Source of the DNA: JAWLEV01 sp041685915
GTDB taxonomy: Bacteria; Chloroflexota; Anaerolineae; UBA1429
Reading direction: 5' to 3'
NCBI GenBank assembly: GCA_041685915.1
Contig: JAWLEV010000039.1
Span: 1-24,885 of the forward strand
Length of the DNA stretch: 24,885 bases
The notes under the pieces are model-generated. The model was given only the letters and a program-made list of their open reading frames with translations. It did not search any database and was not told the DNA's origin. This document shows positions 15,348 to 23,044 of the stretch, one piece after another. Positions within the stretch are counted from its first letter, which is position 1; the number at the start of each line of letters is the position of its first letter. A program made the translations under genes and the position numbers.

Positions 15348-15638
15348 ATGCGTAAAATGGGGACGAACATGGATCAGGCGGTAGAAAAGGCATTACGCCG
15401 TGCGACGTGGAGGGATGGGGCCAACCTCATTCAGTACGATGACGGCAGTTTTGACGCCATCCCTCCCGCCTATTTGACGGAGGTGATCTGGATAGGCTAC
15501 CAGCACGTCGAGAGGGATCTGGGCAACGTGCGAGACTGGGTGTTCGACGCTGGCCTGTACTTCCCACTAGAAGAGAGCGATGTGCAGTGGCTCAAAGATC
15601 AGATACAGAAGGAATTCGTGGAGGAGCTATCAGTTTGA
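15348..15638 (+). CDS. Hypothetical small acidic protein
   Basis: The 96-residue protein has a basic first 20 residues (KALRRATWR), then DDGSFDAIPPAYLTEVIWIG, and ends in an amphipathic acidic segment (WLKDQIQKEFVEELSV). No known domain, signal peptide or membrane segment was recognised. The start at 15348 has GAGAGGAAGGTAAAG before it; later ATGs at 15357 and 15369 are in frame but less well placed. Its neighbours are the CBM48-like gene and a decayed gene. Codon use and ribosome site support a real gene. Confidence 0.65.
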   Translation: MRKMGTNMDQAVEKALRRATWRDGANLIQYDDGSFDAIPPAYLTEVIWIGYQHVERDLGNVRDWVFDAGLYFPLEESDVQWLKDQIQKEFVEELSV

Positions 15639-15667
15639 GAGCCAAAGATCGCACAGGGAGAGTACAG

Positions 15668-16413
15668 ATGCCGATCCGCGTCATACCCATCACCTCAGAC
15701 AAAGTGAGCGGGGGCATAATGATCCCCAAGGCAAACCTAGAGGCAACTTTCAGCAAGATGGATAACGGCGTCGTTACCATCAGTGCCGACATCGTCATCG
15801 CGAACGTGGCACGGGCCGGGACAACGAGTTCGTTGTGGCCGCCGAGCCCTTCATGTGGACCTGGTTTGGCTTTGCCGAGGAGATGAACAATCTGGCGGAC
15901 GGCTCTGGCGGCGTGACAGGCACTGTCGCGGGTGCTTCCGTCTACCTGCCCCAGCAGAATGCGTTACCCTATCAGGGCGGCATCTGGGGCAGTCTGAGCG
16001 GCGCCAAGGTCACCGGTTCCATCGAGGACGCTTCCTGGATGGCCCTCTCCGATCTGCGGGCGGGAGAAGACGATCTTGCGGGTGCAGTTCCGTCGTCAGA
16101 ACCAGTGCGGTGAGACGTGGCAGATCCGGGCTTTGACGCTGTCAGGTGGTATCTTTGTGAGCACAGACTGGTATACCATCACGGTCAATGATCCGCACTG
16201 GATCGAGATCGACTGGCCTCTGACGCGAACGCCGACTTTGGCCTATACATTGATAGCGCCAAAGCGATGGAAACCCTGACGGGATTGGACACCAGCACGT
16301 ACCAGCTGGTGTTAGTGCGGCTAGGGCCCTCAAACGGACTGACAGAGGATGCTTACGGCACGTTGTACTTTGACCCCTTTGTCTCGAAGCGCTACACGGC
16401 CCCTGGCCCGTAA
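15668..16413 (+). pseudogene. Decayed gene for a beta-rich (extracellular-type) protein with three frameshifts
   Basis: Coding sense runs from ATG 15668 to TAA 16411-16413 but changes frame three times. The first change is near 15811-15820 (after SADIVIANVAR; DNEFVVAAEPFMWTWFGFAE follows). The second is near 16070-16078 (after DLRAGEDD; LRVQFRRQNQCGETWQIR follows). The third is near 16213-16217 (after HWIEIDW; ASDANADFGLYIDS follows). The tail LVRLGPSNGLTEDAYGTLYF, then DPFVSKRYTAPGP, resembles a C-terminal region I associate with large Chloroflexota surface proteins. No signal peptide remains, so the N-terminus may also be lost. Each frameshift needs only one or two bases, so sequencing indels are an alternative. 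Confidence 0.65.
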
Positions 16414-16539
16414 ACGGATCTAGATCTGGAGGCCTCGGGCTGCTCGATCAAGGCCCTCAATCATATCTCAACTGAATATCTGCGGCGGGAGGCGATTGCC
16501 AATTGAGCGGCCTCTTGTCGCGTGGAAGGAGACGACAAT

Positions 16540-17022
16540 ATGTATGAGACTGTTGCCGATTCTGGATGGACCCCTTGCCTCGTGAGACAGCTGCTGATCC
16601 TCACTCTTATTTTTCCCATAGGTCTTTTGAGTTACGGCGTCTGGCAGGATTTGTCTGCGGAACAGCCAATGGCAAGAGGGACCGATTTCATGTCCTCGGC
16701 GGAACTGGAAACGCGGCACGGCCTCGGCGTTGACTTGATTGGGGTGACGGCGGGCGGTGGCATGATCGATCTTCGTGTAAAGATCCATGACGTGGGCAAG
16801 GCGCGGGCGTTTCTGGAGGATCCGGCCAACCTGCCTTGCCTGATCGACGCCGATAGCGGCAAGGCATTGATGGGCACCGAAGGATGGGCCGGCGACGTCA
16901 AGTGGGAAGAGGAGGGCATCCTGTTCATCGTCTTTGCCAACAGCGGCGGCCTGATTCAGCCAGGCACGCCAGTGATCGTGGAGTTCGGCGATATACAGAT
17001 TGGGCCAATCGTGGCTCAATAA
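16540..17022 (+). CDS. Membrane-anchored hypothetical protein, single N-terminal transmembrane helix
   Basis: The 160-residue protein has one hydrophobic helix at about 16-35 (RQLLILTLIFPIGLLSYGVW) and a soluble domain of about 120 residues probably outside the membrane. That domain contains MIDLRVKIHDVGKARAFLED, PCLIDADSG, and ends NSGGLIQPGTPVIVEFGD. The final segment is characteristic of a small group of uncharacterised bacterial membrane proteins. The start at ATG 16540 follows GGAAGGAGACGACAAT; a GTG at 16522 is in frame but lies within the Shine-Dalgarno region. It follows the decayed surface-protein gene. Function unknown. Confidence 0.72.
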   Translation: MYETVADSGWTPCLVRQLLILTLIFPIGLLSYGVWQDLSAEQPMARGTDFMSSAELETRHGLGVDLIGVTAGGGMIDLRVKIHDVGKARAFLEDPANLPCLIDADSGKALMGTEGWAGDVKWEEEGILFIVFANSGGLIQPGTPVIVEFGDIQIGPIVAQ

Positions 17023-17039
17023 AAGAAAGAGACCTTGAC

Positions 17040-17132
17040 ATGCGCAAGGCAACTTTTTCAATCGTGCTTATCATGTCGCTTACTATGGGCGCCAAGGCGT
17101 GGAATTTGAGCGGAGGCTGCATGACCTACTGA
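17040..17132 (+). pseudogene. Short signal-peptide-like ORF, possible gene remnant
   Basis: ATG 17040 opens 30 codons: a basic start (MRKATF), a hydrophobic core (SIVLIMSLTMG), then AKAWNLSGGCMTY and TGA. Reading through the stop gives GEWGIGSGPRCG before a TAA. The ribosome site is weak (AAAGAGACC). The shape is that of a secretion signal with the mature protein lost. It ends within copy 2 of the 35-bp repeat. It could be chance. Confidence 0.3.
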
Positions 17133-17141
17133 GGTGAATGG
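17107..17141 (+). repeat. 35-bp imperfect dispersed repeat, copy 2
   Basis: It matches 9675-9709 at 30 of 35 positions with transition differences only. One frame of both copies reads SGGCM(A/T)Y, one further codon (a stop in this copy), then GEW. Confidence 0.5.
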
Positions 17142-17177
17142 GGAATCGGTAGCGGGCCGAGATGCGGGTAAACGGGG

Positions 17178-17208
17178 TTGCGCTATGGGCAGGAAGCCAT
17201 GATATAAT
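17178..17208 (+). promoter_or_regulatory. Extended -10 promoter of a short transcription unit
   Basis: TATAAT at 17203-17208 is preceded by TGA (extended -10). TTGCGC lies at 17178-17183 with a 19-nt spacer. The unit it would start ends at the hairpin at 17358-17386, giving a transcript of about 170 nt. Confidence 0.5.
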
Positions 17209-17249
17209 GCAAGCCATGTGGAGACAGCAAGCCCGTAAAGGGTGAAACT

Positions 17250-17340
17250 ATGTCCAGTGCTGGATATCATGAGCCGGTGGACGAATTCGGAATTGTTGAA
17301 GGATTTTTTGTTCACGGACGAGCTCATCGCGGATGAGTGA
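17250..17340 (+). pseudogene. Probable internally deleted encapsulated-ferritin-like gene
   Basis: ATG 17250 with AAAGGGTGAAACT before it encodes MSSAGYHEPVDE, then runs out of frame (28 codons to TGA 17334-17336). The +1 frame encodes ELLKDFLFTDELIADE and stops at 17338-17340. The first segment resembles the N-terminus (HEPxExL) and the second the C-terminal region (HLRTYLFTEGPI-type) of encapsulin-associated ferritin-like proteins. The intervening helices with the Glu/His iron ligands (about 75 residues) are absent. Both ends occur in the right order between a promoter and a terminator, so I read it as a gene that lost its centre. The matches are short and from memory. A 23-codon ORF from ATG 17269 (MSRWTNSELLKDF...) is an alternative. 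Confidence 0.4.
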
Positions 17341-17357
17341 AGATATCTGAATTGTCT

Positions 17358-17386
17358 AAGCGGCGCCCCCGTCTGGGGCGCCGCTT
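17358..17386 (+). terminator. Strong GC-rich hairpin ending the short unit
   Basis: A perfect 12-bp stem, AAGCGGCGCCCC (17358-17369) with GGGGCGCCGCTT (17375-17386), has a 5-nt loop. It is followed by GATTTCTGTCT, a weak U-tract. Stem strength makes termination likely. The gap 17387-17483 before the next promoter shows no other feature. Confidence 0.65.
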
Positions 17387-17483
17387 GATTTCTGTCTCGC
17401 GGTTCTCCTCGCCGTTATTCCTCGCGTTCCCCGGTCTCATCTCTTGCAACACCATCAAGTGCTCTTGTCGGGCATGATTTATG

Positions 17484-17513
17484 TTGGTGCGTTACTTTTT
17501 TGTATGCTATAAT
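17484..17513 (+). promoter_or_regulatory. Extended -10 promoter for the membrane-protein gene
   Basis: TTGGTG (17484-17489), an 18-nt spacer and TATAAT (17508-17513) preceded by TGC (extended -10) lie about 90 nt before the ATG at 17605. Confidence 0.6.
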
Positions 17514-17604
17514 GCGTTCATATTCTGATGGGGGTCTCGTGTCAGGAGCGCAACTGTCGATAAGAGTGTTGTGGCCGTTATAGGTTGGGAAGGGGAGAGA
17601 TAAT

Positions 17605-18126
17605 ATGGTAAAGACTTATACATATACGGCGAGGAATGCCGAGAACCCTGAGCAGGTGGTGACGTTCACTCTGCGCGATTCCCGGATGTCGGTGGGCGTG
17701 GGGGCGCCGCTGGAACAGGTCGGGCGCGCCGTTGGCGTTGGCGATGACGAGGGACGAGTTGAGCAGGGGGCAGAGGCTGGGAGCCTCTGGCTGCGACCGC
17801 TGGCCGTCTCGCTCATCGAGCGGGGGACGCGCCCTGTTCACGTGGACGACGTGGTGACCGATCTGGAAGATGATTGGCTCCGGGTCAGGGCCTGGATCCG
17901 CGCCGGGGGATTGCGCTTGATCCCGATCACGCTGATCGACGGCCGCGTGGACAATCTGGTGGCGGCCCAGGATTTCGTGGAGGAGATTCAGGCGCGGAAG
18001 ACGGCTGTAGAACTCGGTGTGTTTGGATTGCTCGATTACTGGGGCACGTGGATCGCCGCCGGTATCCTTGTTTTGGTGACGGTTCAAAGGTTGTTGCATA
18101 AGGGGGGCGAGAAGGAGGAGGCGTAG
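17605..18126 (+). CDS. Conserved hypothetical protein with a C-terminal membrane anchor
   Basis: The 173-residue protein starts with a beta-rich segment (KTYTYTARNAENPEQVVTFT). A soluble region with DRVDN-like and LRLIPITLIDGRVDNLVAAQ motifs follows. One transmembrane helix lies near 148-164 (TWIAAGILVLVTVQRLL), followed by a Lys/Glu-rich tail, so the bulk probably faces the cytoplasm or envelope side with a tail anchor. It resembles uncharacterised proteins I associate with Chloroflexota. The start has AGGGGAGAGATAAT-ATG, its own promoter lies upstream, and a terminator follows at 18222-18258, so it is monocistronic. Function unknown. Confidence 0.75.
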   Translation: MVKTYTYTARNAENPEQVVTFTLRDSRMSVGVGAPLEQVGRAVGVGDDEGRVEQGAEAGSLWLRPLAVSLIERGTRPVHVDDVVTDLEDDWLRVRAWIRAGGLRLIPITLIDGRVDNLVAAQDFVEEIQARKTAVELGVFGLLDYWGTWIAAGILVLVTVQRLLHKGGEKEEA

Positions 18127-18221
18127 CCGCCGCAAAGGCGCATAGGCATGAATGCCCTCGGGGAGCGGGTGCTCACCTTTCCCCAAACGAGCAGGTGAGA
18201 ATGTGGTAATGTAATATGGAT

Positions 18222-18258
18222 AGCCGCAGGATACTTATCGTAAATGTGTCCTGCGGCT
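18222..18258 (+). terminator. Intrinsic terminator after the membrane-protein gene
   Basis: A 10-bp perfect stem, AGCCGCAGGA (18222-18231) with TCCTGCGGCT (18249-18258), has a 17-nt loop and is followed by GTTTTGATCGTTTT. It lies between convergent gene ends and may also slow leftward transcripts, but the U-tract favours the plus strand. Confidence 0.75.
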
Positions 18259-18308
18259 GTTTTGATCGTTTTATTGGCAGAACGGGCTCTTAGCAAGAGA
18301 GGATGAGA

Positions 18309-19985
18309 TCACCCTTTCCGTAGCACCTTGCCAGCGCGCGCTCCCGTATAGTTGTGCCCCTCCATGACCACCTGTCCATTCACGATCACGTGATGGATGC
18401 CCACGGGATAAAAGTCCTCCAGCCGCTGGGGATCGGCATCCTCGCTGCGCAGGGCGATGGTATCCTGGTCGAACACCACCAGGTCGGCCCACATGCCCGG
18501 GCGCACGACGCCCCGATCGACGATGCCCAGGCGCTGCATGGCCAGGGAGGTCATTTTGCGCACGGCCTCCTCCAGCGTCATCAGTTTCTCCTCGCGCACG
18601 AACTGTCCCAGGACGCGGGGGAACAGGCCGATGGTGCCCGGGTAGCGCGTCTCCTTCCAGTAGCGCAGATCCAGGGAAGTGTAACGTTCGGCGGGATCGT
18701 AGAGGCCCGTGTCCACGCTGGGAAAGATGCAGTGCTTCCAGGATGCGGTGCGAAAGTGGTCGTCCTCGATATAGTGGTGGATGAAGCGGGGTCCCTTGCC
18801 GTCCTCGGCCAGGGCCAGATCAAAAAGGGCGTCCTCGGGATCGATGTCCCGCTCCGCCGCCACGGCGGCCACGGATTTGTCCTCCAGGCTCCGATCGTGG
18901 GGGCAATCCCAGATGATCACCCGATCCCAGGCGCGCCGGAAGGGGACGCCGCCCGGACCGAACCGTCCCAGAGGATGCCAGGGATCGATGGTGCGCATGG
19001 TACGCTTGATCTCCGCCCGCCCCTCGGGCGAACGCAGCTGCTTCATCAATTCCTGTGGCGTATAGTGGTAGATCTGCAGGAAGGAGGAGGGAGTAGCGCT
19101 GCAGTCGGGAAAGGCCTCGCTGTCGCAGGTGACGTCCACGCCCCGCTGCCGGGCCTGCGTCAGAAGCTCCATCTTCATCACGTTGTTGCCGAATACGGGA
19201 TACTTGCTCTGCATGTGGGACATCTGGCCCCGCACGCCGCCCCGCTCGCAGATCTCGATGAACTCCTGGGTGGCCTCGATGTTGGTCTCCCGCTCCCCGC
19301 GGATGTGGGAGGCGTAGAGGCCATCGTGGCGCCCTACCACTTTGGCCAATTCGACCAGTTCGTCGGTGTCGGACCAGCATCCGGGGATGAAGACGAGGCC
19401 GGAGGACATGCCCACAGCCCCTTCCTCCAGAGACCCTTCGAGGAGTTCCTTCATCTCCTCGACCTCCTGCTCTGTGGATCGCCTGGGATCATCGCCCATC
19501 ACGCACTTGCGGAGCTGGTTGTGGCCCACAAGCTGTACATAGTTCACGCCCGGTCGCTTCCCCTCCAGTTCGTCGAGATAGTCCCCCACACTCCAGACGG
19601 CCTCCGGGTAGCGCTCGTACATGGCCTCCTGGGTTCGGCGTCGGCCGTGGGTGCCGCCCCCCGTCTCCTTAAAGGCTTCGGTAGCGCGGCCCTGCATGGG
19701 GGCGGGGGATCCGCCACAGTTGCCCGCCACGGTCAGGGTGCAGCCCTGAACGAGCAGATTCAGTCCGGTGGGGTGCTGCAGAGCGGACCAGTCGGCGTGG
19801 CCGTGGATGTCCACCCAGCCGGGGGAGATGCATAGTCCTTCACAGTCGATCTCCCGGTGGGCAGCCGCCCCCTCCAGGTTGCCCACGGCGCTGATCTTGC
19901 CCTCGCTCACGCCCACGTCGGCGCGGTACATGGGCGTGCCCAGCCCGTCGATGACCATGCTGCCTTTGAATAATAAATCTAACAT
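18309..19985 (-). CDS. Amidohydrolase-superfamily N-acyl-D-amino-acid deacylase (D-aminoacylase type)
   Basis: This is a 558-residue metal-dependent hydrolase. The N-terminal beta-sandwich (1-55) leads into DIHGHAD (metal ligands His61 and His63). Cys90 in VAGNCGG, His227 in SHIRGE, His257 in QMSHMQ and Asp425 in SVDTG match D-aminoacylase metal and catalytic positions. The ending follows family form (GLFPRVLGQFVREE, DRGVVRPGMWADLVVFD). The reaction would be removal of an acyl group from N-acyl-D-amino acids or related amides. Length is slightly above the usual 480-540. The start at 19985 has AAAGGAGTCGGAGCG-ATG; the frame extends further upstream but overlaps the preceding gene. It is 29 nt downstream of an enolase-superfamily gene, so the two form an operon. 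The true substrate may be an N-acylated sugar-acid derivative. Confidence 0.9.
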   Translation of the reverse strand: MLDLLFKGSMVIDGLGTPMYRADVGVSEGKISAVGNLEGAAAHREIDCEGLCISPGWVDIHGHADWSALQHPTGLNLLVQGCTLTVAGNCGGSPAPMQGRATEAFKETGGGTHGRRRTQEAMYERYPEAVWSVGDYLDELEGKRPGVNYVQLVGHNQLRKCVMGDDPRRSTEQEVEEMKELLEGSLEEGAVGMSSGLVFIPGCWSDTDELVELAKVVGRHDGLYASHIRGERETNIEATQEFIEICERGGVRGQMSHMQSKYPVFGNNVMKMELLTQARQRGVDVTCDSEAFPDCSATPSSFLQIYHYTPQELMKQLRSPEGRAEIKRTMRTIDPWHPLGRFGPGGVPFRRAWDRVIIWDCPHDRSLEDKSVAAVAAERDIDPEDALFDLALAEDGKGPRFIHHYIEDDHFRTASWKHCIFPSVDTGLYDPAERYTSLDLRYWKETRYPGTIGLFPRVLGQFVREEKLMTLEEAVRKMTSLAMQRLGIVDRGVVRPGMWADLVVFDQDTIALRSEDADPQRLEDFYPVGIHHVIVNGQVVMEGHNYTGARAGKVLRKG

Positions 19986-20014
19986 CGCTCCGACTCCTTT
20001 CGTATCTTGAACGC

Positions 20015-21154
20015 CTATTCTTTCACCGCGCCGTGGGAGAGCCTGTCGATCCCGTCCCAATCCAGGGGGATGCCCAATCCCGGCCCCTGGGGTACGGAAA
20101 GCATGCCCTCCTCGTCGATCTCAAAAGGTTCGGCGACGATGTCGTCGATCACGGCGGAGGGCTGATGAAACTCAATCCACTTGCCCACGGGGAGGGCGGC
20201 GATGAGGTGCATGTCCGCCGCGACGCCGATGGCTGTGTTCCAGCCGTGGGGCACCGTGAGGATGTTGTGCCGGTAGGCCATCCAGGCGATGTGCAAGGCT
20301 TCCGTGAGGCCTCCCACCTTGGTGCAGTCGGGTTGTATGATGTCCAGGGCGCCCTGCTCCAAAAAGGGCGCAAAGCTTTGGCGTCGCGTGAGCACCTCGC
20401 CAGCGCTGATTCTCACCTTGGCATGCTCCCTGAGCAGCTTGTAGCCCTCCAGGTCGTCCGGCGGAAGCGCCTCCTCGAACCACACCACGCCATAGTCGTC
20501 CAGCATGTCGGCTGTCCGCAGGGCCCACTTGTAGCCATGGGGCCAGAACTGCTGCGACCCGCCGGGGTCCACCATTACCTCATAGTCGCCCACGGTGTCG
20601 CGCACCGTCTTGATGAGCCTCTCGTCGTCCTCGGGATCATCCGTGCGTCCAAAGGCCCCCCAGCCCAGTTTGAAGGCCTGGAATCCCCTTTCCATGGCAC
20701 GCTGCAGCACGTCCACCAGTTCCCCCTCTTTTCCGTAGGCGCTAAAGCTGAGGGAGGCGTACGGTTTCACGCGGTCGCGATAGACGCCTCCCAGTAGCCT
20801 GCTCACGGGCTGGCCGGTGACCTTGCCAAAGACGTCCCAGAGGGCGATGTCGATACCGCTGATGGTGTGGGTGATGGTGCCGCCCCGTCCCCACCAGAAT
20901 CCCCTCTGCTCCAGTTTTTCGTGGACGCGCTGGGGCTCGATGGCTATCTCGCCCACATAGAGGTCGCGCATGCGGCCCAGGGCGGCCCGCACCAGGTCGG
21001 TGCTGGTGTAGCTGCTGCCGACGCCCGTGATGCCCGCATCGGTGCGCACTTGCAACAGGGTGTACACGTTTGTGGCTGTGTCTAACTTAGCCCCGCGCGG
21101 TTCCTGCAGGGGGATGGCGTGGATCTCGGTGATCTTGGGTACCTTGTCTGGCAT
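20015..21154 (-). CDS. Enolase-superfamily (mandelate racemase-like) sugar-acid dehydratase
   Basis: The 379-residue protein has capping domain 1-125 and then the barrel. It has Lys162 (AFKLGWG), metal ligands Asp196, Glu227 and Glu253, and the general-base dyad Asp276-His303. The last metal-ligand spacing (26) and dyad spacing (27) match mandelate racemase. Unlike the enzyme at 1727 it keeps a normal first ligand Asp. The KxG motif and single Lys favour a dehydratase acting on an aldonic or aldaric acid. The ribosome site is ACGGAGGCGAAAAGCGAC-ATG. It is followed by the amidohydrolase and preceded, after 209 nt, by a sulfatase on the same strand. Substrate unknown. Confidence 0.9.
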   Translation of the reverse strand: MPDKVPKITEIHAIPLQEPRGAKLDTATNVYTLLQVRTDAGITGVGSSYTSTDLVRAALGRMRDLYVGEIAIEPQRVHEKLEQRGFWWGRGGTITHTISGIDIALWDVFGKVTGQPVSRLLGGVYRDRVKPYASLSFSAYGKEGELVDVLQRAMERGFQAFKLGWGAFGRTDDPEDDERLIKTVRDTVGDYEVMVDPGGSQQFWPHGYKWALRTADMLDDYGVVWFEEALPPDDLEGYKLLREHAKVRISAGEVLTRRQSFAPFLEQGALDIIQPDCTKVGGLTEALHIAWMAYRHNILTVPHGWNTAIGVAADMHLIAALPVGKWIEFHQPSAVIDDIVAEPFEIDEEGMLSVPQGPGLGIPLDWDGIDRLSHGAVKE

Positions 21155-21182
21155 GTCGCTTTTCGCCTCCGTTTTCTTGTGA

Positions 21183-21335
21183 TTACTGTTCGGATTCGTC
21201 CTCTGGGCATTCTGCGCTGTCAGCGAGCAGGATCATGACCTCGCATTTCTCCAGTGCCGTTGCCGCTTCCTTGCTGGTCACGTCGTGAAGGACGTTTATG
21301 ATTGACTCCTTGGCAAGCAGGCCGTAGGAAGATAC
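21183..21335 (-). pseudogene. Possible small gene fragment between sulfatase and dehydratase
   Basis: A minus-strand frame reads VSSYGLLAKESIINVLHDVT, then SKEAATALEKCEVMILLADS and an acidic tail AECPEDESEQ before TAA. It is open back to a TAG at 21336-21338 with no credible start codon or ribosome site. The composition is protein-like (amphipathic helices), so it may be a C-terminal remnant. A weak minus-strand promoter-like pair just upstream (TTGAAT, 17 nt, TAGGTA) could serve the dehydratase operon instead. Confidence 0.25.
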
Positions 21336-21363
21336 CTAATCTTTTGTGACTTTGTATTCAATG

Positions 21364-22827
21364 TCAATAGACGTGCCTTATTCTATCAAAGGCACCCTGT
21401 ATAGGGTCCTCCAGTCTGATCATGTGCTCCCGCAGGCGCTCCATCAGTTGCTGTTGCGTGGCCGCCATCCCGGGAGCGTTCATCAGGTTCTGCAGTTCCC
21501 AGGGATCGTCGATCAGGCTGTACAGTTCGCCCCTATCGCAGCGATTGTAGACTAGCTTGTGGGTGCGGGTGCGCACGAAGCGCAGGGGCGTGGGAAAGAT
21601 GTGGGAATGGAAGGCGCCATACACGCTGTCCCGGCCCGTGGGGGAATCTTGTCCCAGGACGTTGTCCAGTATGCTCTGGGTGTCTGGCGCCTCGGGCGGC
21701 GCGATCCCGGCCATCTCCAGGAAGGTGGGATAGAGATCCTGTAGATAGACGAACTCGTCACAGACGGTGCCCGGCGCCTCGCAATCGGGATGGGCTATCA
21801 CGAGAGGCAGCCGCCAGCTTTCCTCGTAGGCGAAGGGCCCCTTCTCTATCATGCGATGGGCGCCCATCATGTCGCCGTGATCGGTGGTGAAGACGACTGC
21901 GGTGTCCTCTTCCATGCCCAGGGACTGTAAGGCCTCCAGCATGCGGCCCACAAGATCGTCGATCATGGTGACGTAGCCCCAGTAGCGGGCGACGATCTCG
22001 CGCCAGCTCTCCCATCCGCGCTCCGAAAGGCCCCAGTAGCGCTCGTAGAGGGCGTGAGCACGGGGTTTGTGCGACCAGTTCTCGCCAAAGCTTGGCTCTG
22101 GGGGAATCACCGTGGGGTCGTACATGGAGTAGTACTTTTCAGGGAGGAGGCAGGGGGTGTGGGGTCCCCAGAAATTGGCCCAGAGGAAAAAGGGTTTCTC
22201 CTCGTTCTCCCAGTCTTCTGTGAATCGGCGCATCAGGTCGATGGCCAGCTCGCTGACCATGTACTCGAAGGTGGTCTCCACAGCGCCCGATTGCAGGGCA
22301 TAGATCTCTTGTCCCTGCGTGCCCGGGTTGCTGCCATAAAAGGCCTCCAGCACCTCGGGTGCCTCATAGCCGTGCTCCTCCAGGTAGGCGGGATAGTGGG
22401 GGAGAGGCTGCGATCCGCCGAACCGCAGTCCCTCTATCACGCCGGCGGCCGGATAGCCATATCCGGGAAAGTCCTTGCCCTCGAAGCCATAGTCCGTAGG
22501 CACCTTTTGTTGATCCACGTGCCATTTACCCGCGTAGCCAAGGTTGTAGCTCGCTCCTTGCAGTTCCTGGGCCAGATTGGGCGCCTGGGGGTTCAAGATC
22601 TGGTTATTGGCCAGGACACCGTTCTTGTGGGGGTAAAGCCCGGTAAAGAGTGCCGCGCGCGATGGGGAGCAGGGGCTGGTGGCCGTGTAGGTGGCATCGA
22701 AGCGCACACCTCGCCCGGCCAAGGCGTCGATGTGGGGTGTACGGCAGGTGGGTGCCCCATAGCAGTCCAGGGTGTCGTAGCGCTGTTGGTCGGTGACGAT
22801 CAGCAAGATGTTCCTCTTTTTTGTCAT
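21364..22827 (-). CDS. FGE-type sulfatase, cytoplasmic
   Basis: The 487-residue alkaline-phosphatase-fold sulfatase begins RNILLIVTDQQRYDTLDCYG (metal Asp13). It carries the maturation motif CSPSR at Cys53-Arg57, whose Cys would be converted to formylglycine by a formylglycine-generating enzyme. Later metal and active-site segments are FWGPHTPC and FTTDHGDMMGAHRMIEKG. No signal peptide is present, so it should act in the cytosol on imported sulfated sugars or glycans. Translation starts at 22827 with GAGGT five bases upstream. It is followed by the enolase-superfamily and amidohydrolase genes on the same strand. No FGE gene is in the window. Confidence 0.93.
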   Translation of the reverse strand: MTKKRNILLIVTDQQRYDTLDCYGAPTCRTPHIDALAGRGVRFDATYTATSPCSPSRAALFTGLYPHKNGVLANNQILNPQAPNLAQELQGASYNLGYAGKWHVDQQKVPTDYGFEGKDFPGYGYPAAGVIEGLRFGGSQPLPHYPAYLEEHGYEAPEVLEAFYGSNPGTQGQEIYALQSGAVETTFEYMVSELAIDLMRRFTEDWENEEKPFFLWANFWGPHTPCLLPEKYYSMYDPTVIPPEPSFGENWSHKPRAHALYERYWGLSERGWESWREIVARYWGYVTMIDDLVGRMLEALQSLGMEEDTAVVFTTDHGDMMGAHRMIEKGPFAYEESWRLPLVIAHPDCEAPGTVCDEFVYLQDLYPTFLEMAGIAPPEAPDTQSILDNVLGQDSPTGRDSVYGAFHSHIFPTPLRFVRTRTHKLVYNRCDRGELYSLIDDPWELQNLMNAPGMAATQQQLMERLREHMIRLEDPIQGAFDRIRHVY

Positions 22828-22880
22828 CTCCTACCTCGCAACTGGAAAATACAAGTGTGTCGAGAGCCTGACTCATGGCT

Positions 22881-22909
22881 ATGATAACAACTCTATGGAG
22901 GCGGCGCAA
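22881..22909 (-). promoter_or_regulatory. Candidate promoter for the sulfatase operon
   Basis: On the minus strand, TTGCGC (22909-22904), 17 nt and TATCAT (22886-22881) lie about 55 nt upstream of the sulfatase ATG. The -35 box is weak and overlaps a hairpin. Confidence 0.35.
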
Positions 22910-22924
22910 GGGGGCGCCGCTTTT
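22901..22924 (+). terminator. Hairpin with short U-tract upstream of the SWIM leader
   Basis: GCGGCGC (22901-22907) and GCGCCGC (22914-22920) form a perfect stem with loop AAGGGG, followed by TTTT on the plus strand. No plus-strand gene ends here. It may stop read-through or antisense transcription, insulating the promoter at 22942. Confidence 0.4.
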
Positions 22925-22941
22925 GGACTTGTAAGGTGCTG

Positions 22942-22970
22942 TTGACAACGGCCTGCAACCCTTCTATACT
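22942..22970 (+). promoter_or_regulatory. Near-consensus sigma-70 promoter of the SWIM/acpS unit
   Basis: TTGACA (22942-22947), a 17-nt spacer and TATACT (22965-22970) make the best promoter in the window. Predicted start is near 22977, giving a leader of about 120 nt before the SWIM gene. Confidence 0.75.
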
Positions 22971-23011
22971 GATGTCTGTAAGGGTGTTAGGAGAATTGTT
23001 GGTGGTGTAAT

Positions 23012-23044
23012 ATGATCAAGCCGGTGAACAGTGGTTCGTTGTAG
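23012..23044 (+). CDS. Possible 10-residue leader peptide (MIKPVNSGSL)
   Basis: ATG 23012 is preceded by GGTGGTGTAAT, a usable Shine-Dalgarno. The stop TAG (23042-23044) overlaps the first bases of the terminator stem at 23043. A ribosome finishing this frame would cover the terminator's 5' arm, as in classical attenuators. No run of regulatory codons is obvious. Confidence 0.35.
   Translation: MIKPVNSGSL

Noticed and set aside
18354..19835. 493-codon plus-strand open frame opposite the amidohydrolase
   Set aside because: It is antisense to a gene with clear metal-binding motifs; the translation is low-complexity, His/Gly/Ala-rich, as expected from GC-rich antisense frames.
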